This document shows, in pieces, positions 19,878-29,315 of a stretch of 64,000 nucleotides of DNA; the stretch's first letter is position 1; the number at the start of each line of letters is the position of its first letter. The translations under genes and the position numbers were made by a program. This stretch comes from Ramlibacter sp. (GTDB taxonomy: Bacteria; Pseudomonadota; Gammaproteobacteria; Burkholderiales; Burkholderiaceae_C): NCBI GenBank assembly GCA_019635415.1, contig JAHBZN010000001.1:1178001-1242000 (forward strand), given 5' to 3'. The notes beneath the pieces are model-generated. The model did no database searches. It had not been told where the DNA came from and saw nothing but the letters and a program-made list of their open reading frames with translations.

Positions 19878-19895
19878 GAGGTATTCTCCCTGACC

Positions 19896-20594
19896 ATGCT
19901 GGACATCTCCAAAATCAAGGCCATTTCGCTCGACCTGGACGACACGCTCTGGCCCATCCTGCCGACCATCGAACGCGCCGAGAAGGCCCTGCATGACTGG
20001 CTCACGGAGCACGCCCCGATGGCCGCGGCCCTGTTTTCCAGCCCGGTTGCGTTGCGCGAGATCCGCGACTACATGGGCGCCAACCGCCCCGACCTCAAGC
20101 ACGACCTCAGCGCCGTGCGCCGCGAATCGATCCGCCTGGCGCTGTACCGCGCGGGCGAGAACCCGTTGATGGCCGACGAGGCCTTCGAGGTGTTTTTCGC
20201 CGCGCGCCAACGCGTCGACCTGTTCGAGGATGTGTTGCCTGCGCTCGACTTCCTGGCCGCGCGGTTTCCGCTGGTCAGCCTGTCAAACGGCAATGCCGAT
20301 GTCCACCGTGTGGGTCTGGGGGCCTATTTCCGGGCCGCGATCACGGCACGCGAGTTTGGCGTGGGCAAGCCGGACCCGCGCATCTTTCACGCGGCGGCGG
20401 GGGCGGTGGACGTGATGCCGCAGGACGTGCTGCATGTGGGCGACGACGTGACGCTGGACGCGCTCGGGGCCCTCAACGCGGGCATGCAGGCGGCCTGGGT
20501 CAACCGGTCGGACCATCTGTGGCCGCACGACGTCGAACCCCATCTCACGCTGACCAACCTCACCGAACTCTGCGAGCTCATCCGCCAGGCCTGA
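19896..20594 (+). CDS. HAD-superfamily hydrolase
   Basis: Haloacid-dehalogenase-like phosphatase, 232 residues. Motif I is [10 protein letters not shown] (nucleophile and acid-base Asp near residues 13-15), motif II SLSNGN, motif III K in GKPDPRIF and motif IV GDDVTLD. The cap is helical and inserted after motif I, as in the YigB/GS1 type. Substrate unknown. The start codon lies 18 bp from that of hemH on the opposite strand. Confidence 0.88.
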   Translation: MLDISKIKAISLDLDDTLWPILPTIERAEKALHDWLTEHAPMAAALFSSPVALREIRDYMGANRPDLKHDLSAVRRESIRLALYRAGENPLMADEAFEVFFAARQRVDLFEDVLPALDFLAARFPLVSLSNGNADVHRVGLGAYFRAAITAREFGVGKPDPRIFHAAAGAVDVMPQDVLHVGDDVTLDALGALNAGMQAAWVNRSDHLWPHDVEPHLTLTNLTELCELIRQA

Positions 20595-20606
20595 GGCTGC
20601 TGCTGC

Positions 20607-21446
20607 TCAGAGCCGGCCCAGGGCCTGGACGCGCCAGGCCAGCCACAGCTTGCGCAGCGGCGTGAGGCTGATGCGCTGGTGCAGCACCCGGAATTCATCG
20701 CGCTCGATCTCGCGCAGCAGGGTGCGGTAGATGCTGGCCATCATCAGGCCCGCCTTCTGGGCGCGCCGGTCGGCCGCCGGCAGCAGCGCCAGCGCCTCCT
20801 CGTAGTAGAGATGGGCCCGTCGCGCCTGGAAAGCCATGAGCGCGCTGAAGCGGTCGGAGTAGAAGCGGTTGAGGATCTCATGCGCCTTCACGTCGAACTG
20901 CTGCAGCTCGTTGATCGGCAGGTAGATGCGTCCGCGCATGGCATCCTCGCCCACGTCGCGGATGATGTTGGTGAGCTGGAACGCGAGCCCGAGCTTGTGG
21001 GCGTAGGCCGTGGTCTGTTCGTCGGTCTGGCCGAAGATGCGGGCCGACACCTCGCCCACGATGCCGGCCACCAGGTGGCAGTAGCGCTGCAGGCCGGCAA
21101 AGTCGAGGTACCGGGTCTGCTCCAGGTCCATCTGGCAGCCCTCGATCACCGACTGCAACTGGCGCGCTTCAATGCCGTAGGTCGGGGCCAGGGGCATGAG
21201 CGCTTTCATGACCGGGTGGCTGGGCTCCCCGGCATAGGCCCGGGCCACCTCGGCCTGCCACCAGGCGAGTTTGGTGGCGGCCACGCCGGGGTCCTGCACT
21301 TCGTCCACGACGTCATCGATCTCGCGGCAGAAGGCATAGAACGCCGTGATGGCCGCACGGCGCGGCCGCGGCAGGAACAGGAAGGCGTAGTAGAAGCTGC
21401 TGCCCGAGGCGGCGGCCTTTTCCTGAACATACTGTTGCGGGGTCAT
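20607..21446 (-). CDS. hpnD: Presqualene diphosphate synthase (HpnD-type)
   Basis: Head-to-head isoprenyl transferase of the squalene/phytoene synthase family, 279 residues. It has the HpnD-type N-terminus SSFYYAFLFLPRPRRAAITAFYAFCREIDDVVDE, whose first Asp-rich motif binds diphosphate, and the second Asp motif IIRDVGEDAMRGRIYLP. It should join two farnesyl diphosphates to presqualene diphosphate. It overlaps the start-side gene by 4 bp. No hpnE or squalene-hopene cyclase is in the window. Confidence 0.87.
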   Translation of the reverse strand: MTPQQYVQEKAAASGSSFYYAFLFLPRPRRAAITAFYAFCREIDDVVDEVQDPGVAATKLAWWQAEVARAYAGEPSHPVMKALMPLAPTYGIEARQLQSVIEGCQMDLEQTRYLDFAGLQRYCHLVAGIVGEVSARIFGQTDEQTTAYAHKLGLAFQLTNIIRDVGEDAMRGRIYLPINELQQFDVKAHEILNRFYSDRFSALMAFQARRAHLYYEEALALLPAADRRAQKAGLMMASIYRTLLREIERDEFRVLHQRISLTPLRKLWLAWRVQALGRL

Positions 21447-22492
21447 GGCGGCGATTGTCCCATTGGCGCAGCACCCTCCGACCCGCCGAGCGCGCGGAAT
21501 TGCGCGGCCAGCGCCTCGCGGCCTGCGAAGCCCAACACCATCCGCATCAGCAGGGCGCGCATTTCGTGGCGCGGCACCTTGATCCGCTGGCGCAGCGCGC
21601 CGGTGGCGCCCGCCGCGCGCAGCCGCGCCAGCGTGCGGGCACCCACCAGGGCGGGCAGGGCACTGGCGGCGCGCATGCGCCGGCTGTTGAGTGCCCCGGT
21701 GTACGTCATGCCATCGGCCAGCCGGCCCTGGGCCGCATCCAGCCAGTGGCGGTAGAGGGCTTCCACGCCGGCCGGCTGGCTGGCGATGTCTTGCGGCGCG
21801 AGGCCGGCTGCTGCGAGGGCGTCGGCCGGGAGATAGCAGCGCCCGGCCGCGAGATCGGGGCCGAGGTCGCGCAGGATGTTGACGAGCTGCAGGCCCATGC
21901 CGTACGAGCGTCCCAGTTCACGCAGCCGTGCCTCGGGCAGGGCGGCGAACGAGGGCAGGTGGCGCACTCCCAGGGCGGTCCAGAACTCACCCACGCAGCC
22001 GGCCACCCGCCAGGTGTAGTCCTCGAGTTCAGCGGCACTGGCCAGGGCGCGCACCGGTCCGCCTGCGCCGAAGCGGGACAGGTCCAGGGCCTGGCCCTGC
22101 GTGATGTGGTGGAGCACGGTGCGCACGTCGGCTTGGTCGGCCGGCGCCAGGCGGTCCAGCCAGGCCAGGCATTCGGGCAGGGCCAGAATCAGCGCGCGCT
22201 CGTGGGCGTCCTGCTGCAGCGGCGCGAACGACGCGATGAGCGCGGGGAGGCCGGCCCGCGCCCCGGGCGGCGCCTCGATGGCGGCGGCCAGGGTCTGCAG
22301 ATGATCGAGCCGGCTGGCGGTGGAGGGCTGCACCGTGTCGGCCAGGGTGTCGGTGGCCCGGGCCAGCAGGTAGCCCACGGCCACCGGCGCGCGCAGCGGC
22401 GCGGGCAGCAGCCGCATGGACAGGTAGAAGGAGCGTGAAACGCCTCGCAGCAGCGCCCAGGAGTTGGCAGGGAGAGGGAGGAGCTCGGACAT
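21443..22492 (-). CDS. Squalene/phytoene synthase family protein
   Basis: Second isoprenyl synthase of the same family, 349 residues, upstream in the same transcription unit (ATGA overlap with hpnD). Two Asp-rich motifs are present: LARATDTLADT (about residues 43-53) and ILRDLGPDLAAGRCYLP (about 205-221). The sequence is nearer to the squalene-synthase side of the family than to hpnD, so the pair could make squalene or a related C30 lipid together. It is also possible that it is the hpnC equivalent. Product not determinable from sequence. Confidence 0.8.
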   Translation of the reverse strand: MSELLPLPANSWALLRGVSRSFYLSMRLLPAPLRAPVAVGYLLARATDTLADTVQPSTASRLDHLQTLAAAIEAPPGARAGLPALIASFAPLQQDAHERALILALPECLAWLDRLAPADQADVRTVLHHITQGQALDLSRFGAGGPVRALASAAELEDYTWRVAGCVGEFWTALGVRHLPSFAALPEARLRELGRSYGMGLQLVNILRDLGPDLAAGRCYLPADALAAAGLAPQDIASQPAGVEALYRHWLDAAQGRLADGMTYTGALNSRRMRAASALPALVGARTLARLRAAGATGALRQRIKVPRHEMRALLMRMVLGFAGREALAAQFRALGGSEGAAPMGQSPP

Positions 22493-22516
22493 GGGATGAC
22501 TGGCCCGGATTGTCGC

Positions 22517-22545
22517 TTGACAGGGATTCGTATTTACCCTAGATT
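22517..22545 (+). promoter_or_regulatory. Sigma-70 promoter for the RND pump genes
   Basis: TTGACA (22517-22522), a 17-bp spacer and TAGATT (22540-22545) form a good sigma-70 promoter. It is about 55 bp before the adaptor gene start, and the palindrome immediately downstream would place a repressor over the transcription start. Confidence 0.7.
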
Positions 22546-22559
22546 ACTAACCGGTCAGT
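22546..22559. promoter_or_regulatory. Putative TetR-type operator
   Basis: ACTAACCGGTCAGT is a 14-bp near-perfect palindrome around ACCGGT, the shape of TetR/AcrR-family operators that control RND pumps. It abuts the -10 box. No TetR gene lies in this neighbourhood, so the repressor would be encoded elsewhere. Confidence 0.5.
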
Positions 22560-22599
22560 CATTAAACGATTTTCAGCGTACTTTTCCATCAGGTCCGTC

Positions 22600-23784
22600 A
22601 TGCCAATACCCCATGCTCTGTCACCGCTGCGCGCGGGTTTCGTCATTGTGGGCGCTGCCCTGGTCGTGGCCGGCTGTTCCCGGCCTGCGCCACCCGAGGA
22701 GCCGGTGCGGGCCGTGCGCGTCATGACCGTGGGCGTGGACCCGTTCCAGTCGTCCTATGAATTTTCCGGCGAGGTGCGCGCCCGCGTGGAGTCGCGCCTG
22801 GGCTTCCGGGTCGGGGGCAAGATCGTGCGGCGCCAGGCGGAGCTGGGCCAGCGGGTCAAGGCCGGCCAGGTGCTGGCCCAGCTGGATGCGCAGGACTACC
22901 GGCTGGCCGCCGACGCGGCTCGCGCCCAGGTGGCGGCCGCCCAGACCAATCGCGATCTGGCGGCCGCGGACTTCAAGCGTTTCGCCGCGCTCAAGGACCA
23001 GAACTTCATCAGCGGCGCCGAACTCGAGCGCCGCGAGACGGCGCTCAAGGCGGCCCAGGCCCAGCTCGAGCAGGCCCAGGCCCAGCTCGCCGCGCAGGGC
23101 AACCAGGCGGCCTATGCCACGCTGGTTGCCGATGTGTCGGGCGTGATCACGGCCGTGGAAGCCGAGCCGGGCCAGGTGGTGAGCGCGGGCACGCCGGTGG
23201 TGCGCATCGCGCAGGACGGCCCGCGCGACGTGGTGTTCTCGGTGCCGGAAGACAAGGTGGCGGCCATCCGGCCGGGCTCGGACGTGGACATCCGTGTGTG
23301 GGCCGCGGCCCTGCAGCTCAGTGGCAAGGTGCGCGAAGTGGCGGCCAGCGCCGATCCCGTGACGCGGACCTACCCGGTCAAGGTGGCGCTGGAGGGCGCC
23401 GACACGCCGCCGCTGGGCGCCACGGTGTACGTCACCCCGAAGTCGCTGAGCCACGCGGGGGCTCAGGTCATCAAGCTGCCCACCAGCGCCTTGCGCCAGG
23501 AAGGGCAGTCCACGGCAGTCTGGGTGCTGGACAAGGCCAGCATGACGGTCAGGTCCCAGCCGGTGCAGGTGGCCACGGCAGACGGCAACCAGGCCGTGAT
23601 CGCGGGCGGCCTGCAGCCGGGCATGCAGGTGGTGTCGGCGGGCGTGCATGTGCTGCAGCCGAACCAGAAAGTCACGATCTACCAGGAAAAAGGGGCTGTA
23701 GCCCAGGAAGCGCGGCCACAGTCTGCTAGCAAAAATGTAGCAAACACGGCACAGGCAGAAACCACCTCCACCGTCGCGAAGTGA
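22600..23784 (+). CDS. RND efflux periplasmic adaptor, lipoprotein
   Basis: Membrane fusion protein of an RND pump, 394 residues. It has a lipoprotein signal with lipobox VAGC near residue 26. A biotinyl-lipoyl half-motif follows (FRVGGKIVRRQAELGQRVKAGQVLAQLDAQDY), then a coiled-coil hairpin (about 95-165, rich in Ala/Gln) and a beta-barrel region. It links the inner-membrane pump to an outer-membrane channel not encoded here. The last ~25 codons include a dispersed repeat (23696-23741) and look non-conserved, so the C-terminal tail is probably a product of that insertion. It stops 7 bp before the pump gene. Confidence 0.9.
   Translation: MPIPHALSPLRAGFVIVGAALVVAGCSRPAPPEEPVRAVRVMTVGVDPFQSSYEFSGEVRARVESRLGFRVGGKIVRRQAELGQRVKAGQVLAQLDAQDYRLAADAARAQVAAAQTNRDLAAADFKRFAALKDQNFISGAELERRETALKAAQAQLEQAQAQLAAQGNQAAYATLVADVSGVITAVEAEPGQVVSAGTPVVRIAQDGPRDVVFSVPEDKVAAIRPGSDVDIRVWAAALQLSGKVREVAASADPVTRTYPVKVALEGADTPPLGATVYVTPKSLSHAGAQVIKLPTSALRQEGQSTAVWVLDKASMTVRSQPVQVATADGNQAVIAGGLQPGMQVVSAGVHVLQPNQKVTIYQEKGAVAQEARPQSASKNVANTAQAETTSTVAK
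23696..23741 (+). repeat. Dispersed 46-bp repeat, copy B (inside adaptor gene)
   Basis: Starts CTGTAGCCCAGG and ends GCTAGC-AAAAA-TGTAGC. It is ungapped against the other four copies and is read through in frame by the adaptor gene near its 3' end. Confidence 0.7.
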
Positions 23785-23791
23785 GCCGGTC

Positions 23792-26700
23792 ATGACGCAG
23801 ACGCAACCGAAAGAGGCGTTCAACCTCTCCAAATGGGCGCTCGACCATCCGGCGCTCACGCGCTACCTGATGATCGTGCTGATGCTGCTGGGCTTTGCTG
23901 CCTATTTCCAGCTCGGCCAGGACGAGGACCCGCCGTTCACCTTCCGCGCGATGGTGGTGCGGACCTATTGGCCCGGCGCCACGGCGCAGCAGGTGGCCGA
24001 GCAGGTGACCGACAAGCTCGAGCGCACCCTGCAGGAAGTGCCGTACGCCGACAAGATCCGCAGCTACTCCAAGCCCGGCGAGTCGCAGATCATTTTCCAG
24101 ATCAAGGACTCGTCGCGCGCGGCCGAGGTGCCCAATGTCTGGTACCAGGTGCGCAAGAAGATCGGCGACATGCGTTTCCAGCTGCCTGGCGGCATCCAGG
24201 GGCCGTTCTTCAATGATGAGTTCGGCGATGTGTATGGCGTGATCTATTCGCTGGAGGCCGATGGCTTCAACTACGCCGAGCTCAAGACCTTTGCCGACGA
24301 CGTGCGCCAGCAGCTGCTGCGTGTGCCGGATGTGGCCAAGGTCGAGCTGTTCGGCGTGCAGGATGAAAAGCTCTTCATCGAGATCTCGCAGAAGCGGCTG
24401 GCCCAGCTCGGGCTGGACCTGAACCAGGTGCTGGCGCAACTGGGCCAGCAGAACGCGGTGGAGCCGGCCGGCGCGGTGCAGACCCCGCTGGACGTGGTGC
24501 AGGTGCGCGTGGCGGGTCAGTTCAACGCGGTCGAGGACCTGCGTGCCATGCCGATCCGCGGCAGCTCGGGCAACCAGCTGCGGCTGGGTGACATCGCCGA
24601 GATCAAGCGCGGCTATGTGGACCCGCCCGCCGTCAAGGTGCGCCACCAGGGCAAGGAAGTGATTGCGCTGGGCGTGTCCATGGCCAAGGGGGGCGACATC
24701 ATCCGGCTGGGCCAGTCGCTCAAGGCCGCGTTCGCCAAGATCGAGAAGGACCTTCCCGCTGGCATCACGCTGGCGCAGATCCAGGACCAGCCGAAGGCCG
24801 TGGCCAATTCGGTGGGCGAGTTCGTGCACGTGCTGATCGAGGCGGTGGTGATCGTGCTCGCGGTGAGCTTCGTCAGCCTGGGCTTTCACCGCCGCCCGGG
24901 CAACCATCCGATCTGGAAGCGCTGGTACGTCGACATGCGGCCCGGCCTGGTGGTGGGCATCACCATCCCGCTGGTGCTGGCTGTGACCTTCCTGGCCATG
25001 GACTACTGGGGCATCGGCCTGCACAAGATCTCGTTGGGCTCGCTGATCATCGCGCTGGGCCTGCTGGTGGACGACGCGATCATCGCGGTCGAGATGATGG
25101 TGCGCAAGATGGAGGAGGGCTATGACAAGGTCCGCGCCGCCACCTTCGCCTACGAGATCACCGCCATGCCCATGCTGACCGGCACGCTGATCACGGCCAC
25201 GGGTTTCCTGCCGATCGGCATCGCGCGCTCGGTCACTGGCGAGTACACCTTTGCCATTTTCGCGGTGACCGTGATCGCGCTGGTGCTGAGCTGGCTGGTG
25301 TCGGTGTATTTCGTGCCCTACCTGGGCACGCTGCTGCTCAAGGCCAAGCCGCACCATGCAGCGGCCCCGGCCGCGCCCGGAGAGGGCCCGCACGAGCTGT
25401 TCGACAGCCCGTTCTACGCCCGCTTCCGCCGCGTGGTCAACTGGTGCGTGGAGCACCGCTGGCTCACCATCGGCGCGACGCTGCTGGTGTTTGCGCTGGG
25501 CATCGTGGGCATGGGCAAGGTCCAGCAGCAGTTCTTCCCCGATTCGAGCCGGCCTGAGATCATGGTGGACATCTGGTTCCCCGAGGGCACGTCCTTTGCC
25601 GCCAACGAAGCAACCACCAAGCGCGTGGAGCAGCGGTTGCGCCAGGAAGACGGCGTGGTCTCGGTCAGCACCTGGGTGGGCTCGGGCGTGCCGCGCTTCT
25701 ACCTGCCGCTGGATCAGGTGTTCCCGCAGACCAATGTGTCCCAGTTCATCATCATCCCCAAGGACCTGAAGCTGCGCGAGTCGCTGCGCATCAAGCTGCC
25801 GACCCTGCTGGCCCAGGAGTTTCCCGAGGTGCGCGGCCGCGTGAAGCTGCTGCCCAACGGCCCGCCGGTGCCTTACCCGGTCCAGTTCCGCGTGGTCGGC
25901 GGCGATCCGGTGGTGCTGCGCGCGCGCGCCGACGAGGTCAAGGCCGTCATGCGGGCCAGTCCCAACACGCGCGGCACCAATGACAACTGGAACGAGTCGG
26001 TCAAGGTGCTGCGGCTGGAGGTGGACCAGTCCAAGGCGCGGGCGCTGGGCGTGACCAGCCAGTCGATCGCCCAGGCGTCCAAGACCATCCTGACCGGCAC
26101 CACGGTGGGCCAGTACCGCGAAGGCGACAAACTGATCGACATCGTGCTGCGGCAGCCACTGGACGAGCGCAACGCCATCACCGACATCGCCAACGCCTAT
26201 CTGCCCACGGCCTCGGGCCGGTCGATTCCGCTGACGCAGATCGCCAAGCCGGTGTTCACCTGGGAGCCCGGCGTGATGTGGCGCGAGAACCGCGACTACG
26301 CCATCACGGTGCAGAGTGACATCACCGAGGGCCTGCAGGGCGCGACCGTGACCAGCGAGCTCATGCCCCAGCTCAAGGCGCTGGAGGCCAAGTGGCCGCC
26401 GGGCTACCGGATCGAGGTGGCGGGCGCGGTGGAGGAAAGCTCCAAGGGCTCGGCGTCGATCGCGGCCGGCGTGCCGATCATGCTGTTCATCACGTTCACG
26501 CTGCTGATGCTGCAACTGCACAGCTTCAGCCGGGCCATGCTGGTGTTCCTGACCGGGCCGCTGGGCATTGCCGGCGTGGCGGGCGCGCTGCTGCTGCTGG
26601 GTCGGCCGTTCGGCTTCGTGGCCTTGCTGGGCGTGATCGCCCTCATGGGGATGATCCAGCGCAATTCGGTGATCCTGATCGACCAGATCGAGCAGGACCG

Positions 26701-26944
26701 GGCGCGCGGCGTGCCGGCCTGGGATGCCATCGTGGAGTCGGCCGTGCGCCGTCTGCGCCCGATCGTGCTGACGGCCGCTGCCGCGGTGCTGGCCATGATC
26801 CCGCTGAGCCGCAGCGTGTTCTGGGGTCCCATGGCCGTGGCCATCATGGGCGGCCTGATCGTGGCCACCGTGCTGACCCTGCTGGCGTTGCCGGCCATGT
26901 ACGCTGCATGGTTCCGCGTCAGGAGGGAGCCAGTTCCCGGTTAA
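23792..26944 (+). CDS. RND-family efflux permease
   Basis: Proton-driven inner-membrane pump, 1050 residues with the usual duplicated plan: one N-terminal membrane helix (about 25-45), a periplasmic porter domain, membrane helices from about 345, and a second half starting near residue 550. The helix 4 motif GLLVDDAIIAVE carries the paired Asp of the proton relay. The helix 2-3 loop includes an unusual PGNHPIWKRWYVDMRPGLV insert found in the short-MFP subclass of RND proteins. The cargo cannot be told from sequence. It is co-transcribed with the adaptor; no outer-membrane factor gene follows. Confidence 0.93.
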   Translation: MTQTQPKEAFNLSKWALDHPALTRYLMIVLMLLGFAAYFQLGQDEDPPFTFRAMVVRTYWPGATAQQVAEQVTDKLERTLQEVPYADKIRSYSKPGESQIIFQIKDSSRAAEVPNVWYQVRKKIGDMRFQLPGGIQGPFFNDEFGDVYGVIYSLEADGFNYAELKTFADDVRQQLLRVPDVAKVELFGVQDEKLFIEISQKRLAQLGLDLNQVLAQLGQQNAVEPAGAVQTPLDVVQVRVAGQFNAVEDLRAMPIRGSSGNQLRLGDIAEIKRGYVDPPAVKVRHQGKEVIALGVSMAKGGDIIRLGQSLKAAFAKIEKDLPAGITLAQIQDQPKAVANSVGEFVHVLIEAVVIVLAVSFVSLGFHRRPGNHPIWKRWYVDMRPGLVVGITIPLVLAVTFLAMDYWGIGLHKISLGSLIIALGLLVDDAIIAVEMMVRKMEEGYDKVRAATFAYEITAMPMLTGTLITATGFLPIGIARSVTGEYTFAIFAVTVIALVLSWLVSVYFVPYLGTLLLKAKPHHAAAPAAPGEGPHELFDSPFYARFRRVVNWCVEHRWLTIGATLLVFALGIVGMGKVQQQFFPDSSRPEIMVDIWFPEGTSFAANEATTKRVEQRLRQEDGVVSVSTWVGSGVPRFYLPLDQVFPQTNVSQFIIIPKDLKLRESLRIKLPTLLAQEFPEVRGRVKLLPNGPPVPYPVQFRVVGGDPVVLRARADEVKAVMRASPNTRGTNDNWNESVKVLRLEVDQSKARALGVTSQSIAQASKTILTGTTVGQYREGDKLIDIVLRQPLDERNAITDIANAYLPTASGRSIPLTQIAKPVFTWEPGVMWRENRDYAITVQSDITEGLQGATVTSELMPQLKALEAKWPPGYRIEVAGAVEESSKGSASIAAGVPIMLFITFTLLMLQLHSFSRAMLVFLTGPLGIAGVAGALLLLGRPFGFVALLGVIALMGMIQRNSVILIDQIEQDRARGVPAWDAIVESAVRRLRPIVLTAAAAVLAMIPLSRSVFWGPMAVAIMGGLIVATVLTLLALPAMYAAWFRVRREPVPG

Positions 26945-26967
26945 AATCGCGGGTTGACCGAATTCAT

Positions 26968-26997
26968 GCGGGCGGTCGGGGTCACCTGGCCGCCCGC
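26968..26997 (+). terminator. Probable terminator of the RND pump operon
   Basis: Stem GCGGGCGG (26968-26975) pairs with CCGCCCGC (26990-26997) across a 14-nt loop, followed by TGCGTTTT. It lies 23 bp after the permease stop and just before tRNA-Leu. Confidence 0.5.
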
Positions 26998-27011
26998 TGC
27001 GTTTTCATACT

Positions 27012-27098
27012 GCGCGGGTGGCGAAATTGGTAGACGCACCAGGTTTAGGTCCTGACGCCAGCAATGGTGTGGGGGTTCGAGTCCCCCCCCGCGCACCA
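27012..27098 (+). tRNA. tRNA-Leu (anticodon UAG)
   Basis: 87 nt including an encoded CCA end. Acceptor GCGCGGG pairs with CCCGCGC, the D-loop AATTGGTAGACGC and the long variable arm are of leucine type, the anticodon loop is TTTAGGT (anticodon TAG), and the T-arm contains GGTTCGAGTCC. It sits upstream of tig, the usual place in this order of bacteria. Confidence 0.95.
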
Positions 27099-27181
27099 CC
27101 TGAGAGAGGGCGGAACAGGGTCCGAGGCTGCCCGGCAGTCCCGACCACCCGCCACATTTTGAGACTGAAGAGAGAAAGATC

Positions 27182-28495
27182 ATGGCCGTGAACGTAGAAA
27201 CCCTCGAGAAGCTGGAACGCAAGATCACCCTGACGCTCCCCGTCACCGTGATTCAGTCGGAAGTCGATTCGCGCCTCAAGCGCCTGGCCCGCACCGTCAA
27301 GATGGACGGCTTCCGTCCCGGCAAGGTGCCGATGACGGTCGTGGCGCAGCGCTACGGCTACTCCGTGCACTACGAAGTCATGAACGACAAGGTCGGCGAG
27401 GCCTTCGCCGCCGCCGCCAACGAGGCCAAGCTGCGCGTGGCGGGCCAGCCGCGCATCACCGAGAAAGAGGGCGCGCCCGAGGGCGAGATGGCCTTCGACG
27501 CCATCTTCGAGGTCTTCCCCGAAGTCAAGATCGCCGACCTGTCCACCGCCGAGGTGGAAAAGCTGTCGGCCGAGGTGACCGACGAGGCCATCGACCGCAC
27601 CATTGACATCCTGCGCAAGCAGCGCCGTACGTTCGCCCAGCGCGCGCAAGACGCCGCCGCCCAGGACAGCGACCGCGTGACCGTGGACTTCGAAGGCAAG
27701 ATCGACGGCGAGCCGTTCGAAGGCGGCAAGGCCGAGGCCTTCCAGTTCCTGGTCGGTGAAGGCCAGATGCTCAAGGAGTTCGAGGACGCGGTGCGCGGCA
27801 TGAAGTCCGGCGAAAGCAAGACTTTCCCGCTGGCTTTCCCCGCCGACTACCACGGCAAGGATGTTGCCGGCAAGCAGGCTGATTTCATGGTCACGGTCAA
27901 GAAGATCGAGGCCGCGCACATGCCTGATGTGAACGAGGCGCTGGCCAGGTCGCTGGGCATCGCCGACGCGACGGTGGACGGCCTGCGCGCCGACATCAAG
28001 AAGAACCTCGAGCGCGAAGTCAAGTTCCGCCTGCTGGCGCGCAACAAGAACGCCGTCATGGATGCACTGGTGGCCAAGGCCGAGCTGGACCTGCCCAAGT
28101 CCAGCGTGCAGGCTGAAGTGGACCGCATGATCGAAGGCGCGCGCGCCGACCTCAAGCAGCGCGGCATCAAGGATGCCGACAAGGCCCCGATTCCGGACGA
28201 CGTGTTCCGTCCGCAGGCCGAGCGCCGCGTGCGCCTGGGCCTGGTGGTGGCCGAGCTGGTGCGTGCCAACGAGCTGCAGGCCAAGCCCGAGCAGATCAAG
28301 GCCCATGTCGAGGAACTGGCGGCCAGCTATGAGAAGCCTGCCGACGTCACCCGCTGGTACTACAGCGACAACCGCCGCCTGGCCGAGGTCGAGGCCATCG
28401 TGATCGAGAACAATGTGACCGACTTCGTGCTGTCCAAGGCCAAGATCACCGAAAAGGCCATCGCCTTCGACGACCTGATGGGCCAGCAGGGCTGA
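27182..28495 (+). CDS. tig: Trigger factor
   Basis: Ribosome-associated chaperone and peptidyl-prolyl isomerase, 437 residues. The ribosome-binding domain contains [16 protein letters not shown] (about residues 42-57). The FKBP-like domain (about 155-240) contains [20 protein letters not shown] and [17 protein letters not shown], and the C-terminal arm domain is helical. It catches nascent chains at the exit tunnel. It is the first gene of the tig-clpP-clpX-lon block, 83 bp after tRNA-Leu. Confidence 0.97.
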   Translation: MAVNVETLEKLERKITLTLPVTVIQSEVDSRLKRLARTVKMDGFRPGKVPMTVVAQRYGYSVHYEVMNDKVGEAFAAAANEAKLRVAGQPRITEKEGAPEGEMAFDAIFEVFPEVKIADLSTAEVEKLSAEVTDEAIDRTIDILRKQRRTFAQRAQDAAAQDSDRVTVDFEGKIDGEPFEGGKAEAFQFLVGEGQMLKEFEDAVRGMKSGESKTFPLAFPADYHGKDVAGKQADFMVTVKKIEAAHMPDVNEALARSLGIADATVDGLRADIKKNLEREVKFRLLARNKNAVMDALVAKAELDLPKSSVQAEVDRMIEGARADLKQRGIKDADKAPIPDDVFRPQAERRVRLGLVVAELVRANELQAKPEQIKAHVEELAASYEKPADVTRWYYSDNRRLAEVEAIVIENNVTDFVLSKAKITEKAIAFDDLMGQQG

Positions 28496-28599
28496 GCGTT
28501 TTCCCTGCTTCGCAAAGGGGCTTGTGCGGGCTTGCAGTCCGGTGCACAAGCCCCATCTGCTTTTTGGGTACAGTCAATGCTGAACTGGAGCAAACACAC

Positions 28600-29208
28600 A
28601 TGAGCGCACTCGACACACAGGCCCTCGGCATGATTCCGATGGTCATCGAACAGTCCGGCCGCGGCGAGCGGTCGTACGATATTTATTCCCGCCTGCTCAA
28701 GGAGCGCGTGATCTTCCTCGTGGGCGAGGTCAACGACCAGACGGCCAACCTCGTGGTGGCGCAGCTGCTGTTCCTCGAAAGCGAGAACCCCGACAAGGAC
28801 ATCTCGTTCTACATCAACTCGCCCGGCGGCAGCGTCACGGCTGGCATGGCCATCTACGACACCATGCAGTTCATCAAGCCGGATGTGTCCACGCTGTGCT
28901 GTGGTTTCGCGGCCAGCATGGGCGCCTTCCTGCTGGCGGCTGGCGCCAAGGGCAAGCGCTTCTCGCTGCCCAACTCCAAGATCATGATCCACCAGGTGCT
29001 GGGCGGAGCGCGCGGCCAGGCCACGGACATCGAAATCCATGCCCGCGACATCCTGCGCACCAAGGACCAGATGAACAAGATTCTGGCCGAGCGCACCGGC
29101 CAGCCGCTGGAAAAGGTCAAGGCCGATACCGAGCGGGACTACTTCCTGACCGCGGATGAAGCCAAGGACTACGGGCTGGTGGACCAGGTGATTGCCAAGC
29201 GTCCCTGA
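28600..29208 (+). CDS. clpP: ATP-dependent Clp protease proteolytic subunit
   Basis: Serine protease subunit, 202 residues from the ATG at 28600; the frame is open upstream but that part is not conserved. Catalytic Ser lies in [11 protein letters not shown], His in KIMIHQ and Asp further on in the [10 protein letters not shown] region. The early segment [17 protein letters not shown] is characteristic. It forms the tetradecamer that degrades substrates fed by ClpX, encoded next. An intrinsic terminator separates it from clpX. Confidence 0.97.
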   Translation: MSALDTQALGMIPMVIEQSGRGERSYDIYSRLLKERVIFLVGEVNDQTANLVVAQLLFLESENPDKDISFYINSPGGSVTAGMAIYDTMQFIKPDVSTLCCGFAASMGAFLLAAGAKGKRFSLPNSKIMIHQVLGGARGQATDIEIHARDILRTKDQMNKILAERTGQPLEKVKADTERDYFLTADEAKDYGLVDQVIAKRP

Positions 29209-29237
29209 GGCGATTTCCCCTCAAGTTGCTTCACAGC

Positions 29238-29274
29238 AACGGCGTTTTCTGTTACAGAAAACGCCGTTTTTATT
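29238..29274 (+). terminator. Strong intrinsic terminator between clpP and clpX
   Basis: A perfect 14-bp stem (AACGGCGTTTTCTG, 29238-29251) with a TTA loop and its complement (29255-29268) is followed by TTTTTAT. It should make clpX at least partly dependent on its own promoter. Confidence 0.88.
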
Positions 29275-29315
29275 TGGTTATCATTCAGAAACCGTCGTTA
29301 CAAGGCACCGAACAC

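Noticed and set aside
17799..19895. Long plus-strand open frame running into the HAD gene
   Set aside because: This part is antisense to proQ and hemH and has no protein-like composition; only the segment from 19896 is real.
23726..26521. A 931-codon open frame antisense to the RND pump
   Set aside because: It is His/Arg/Gln-rich nonsense in the complement of a clear RND gene; GC-rich codon bias produces such shadows.
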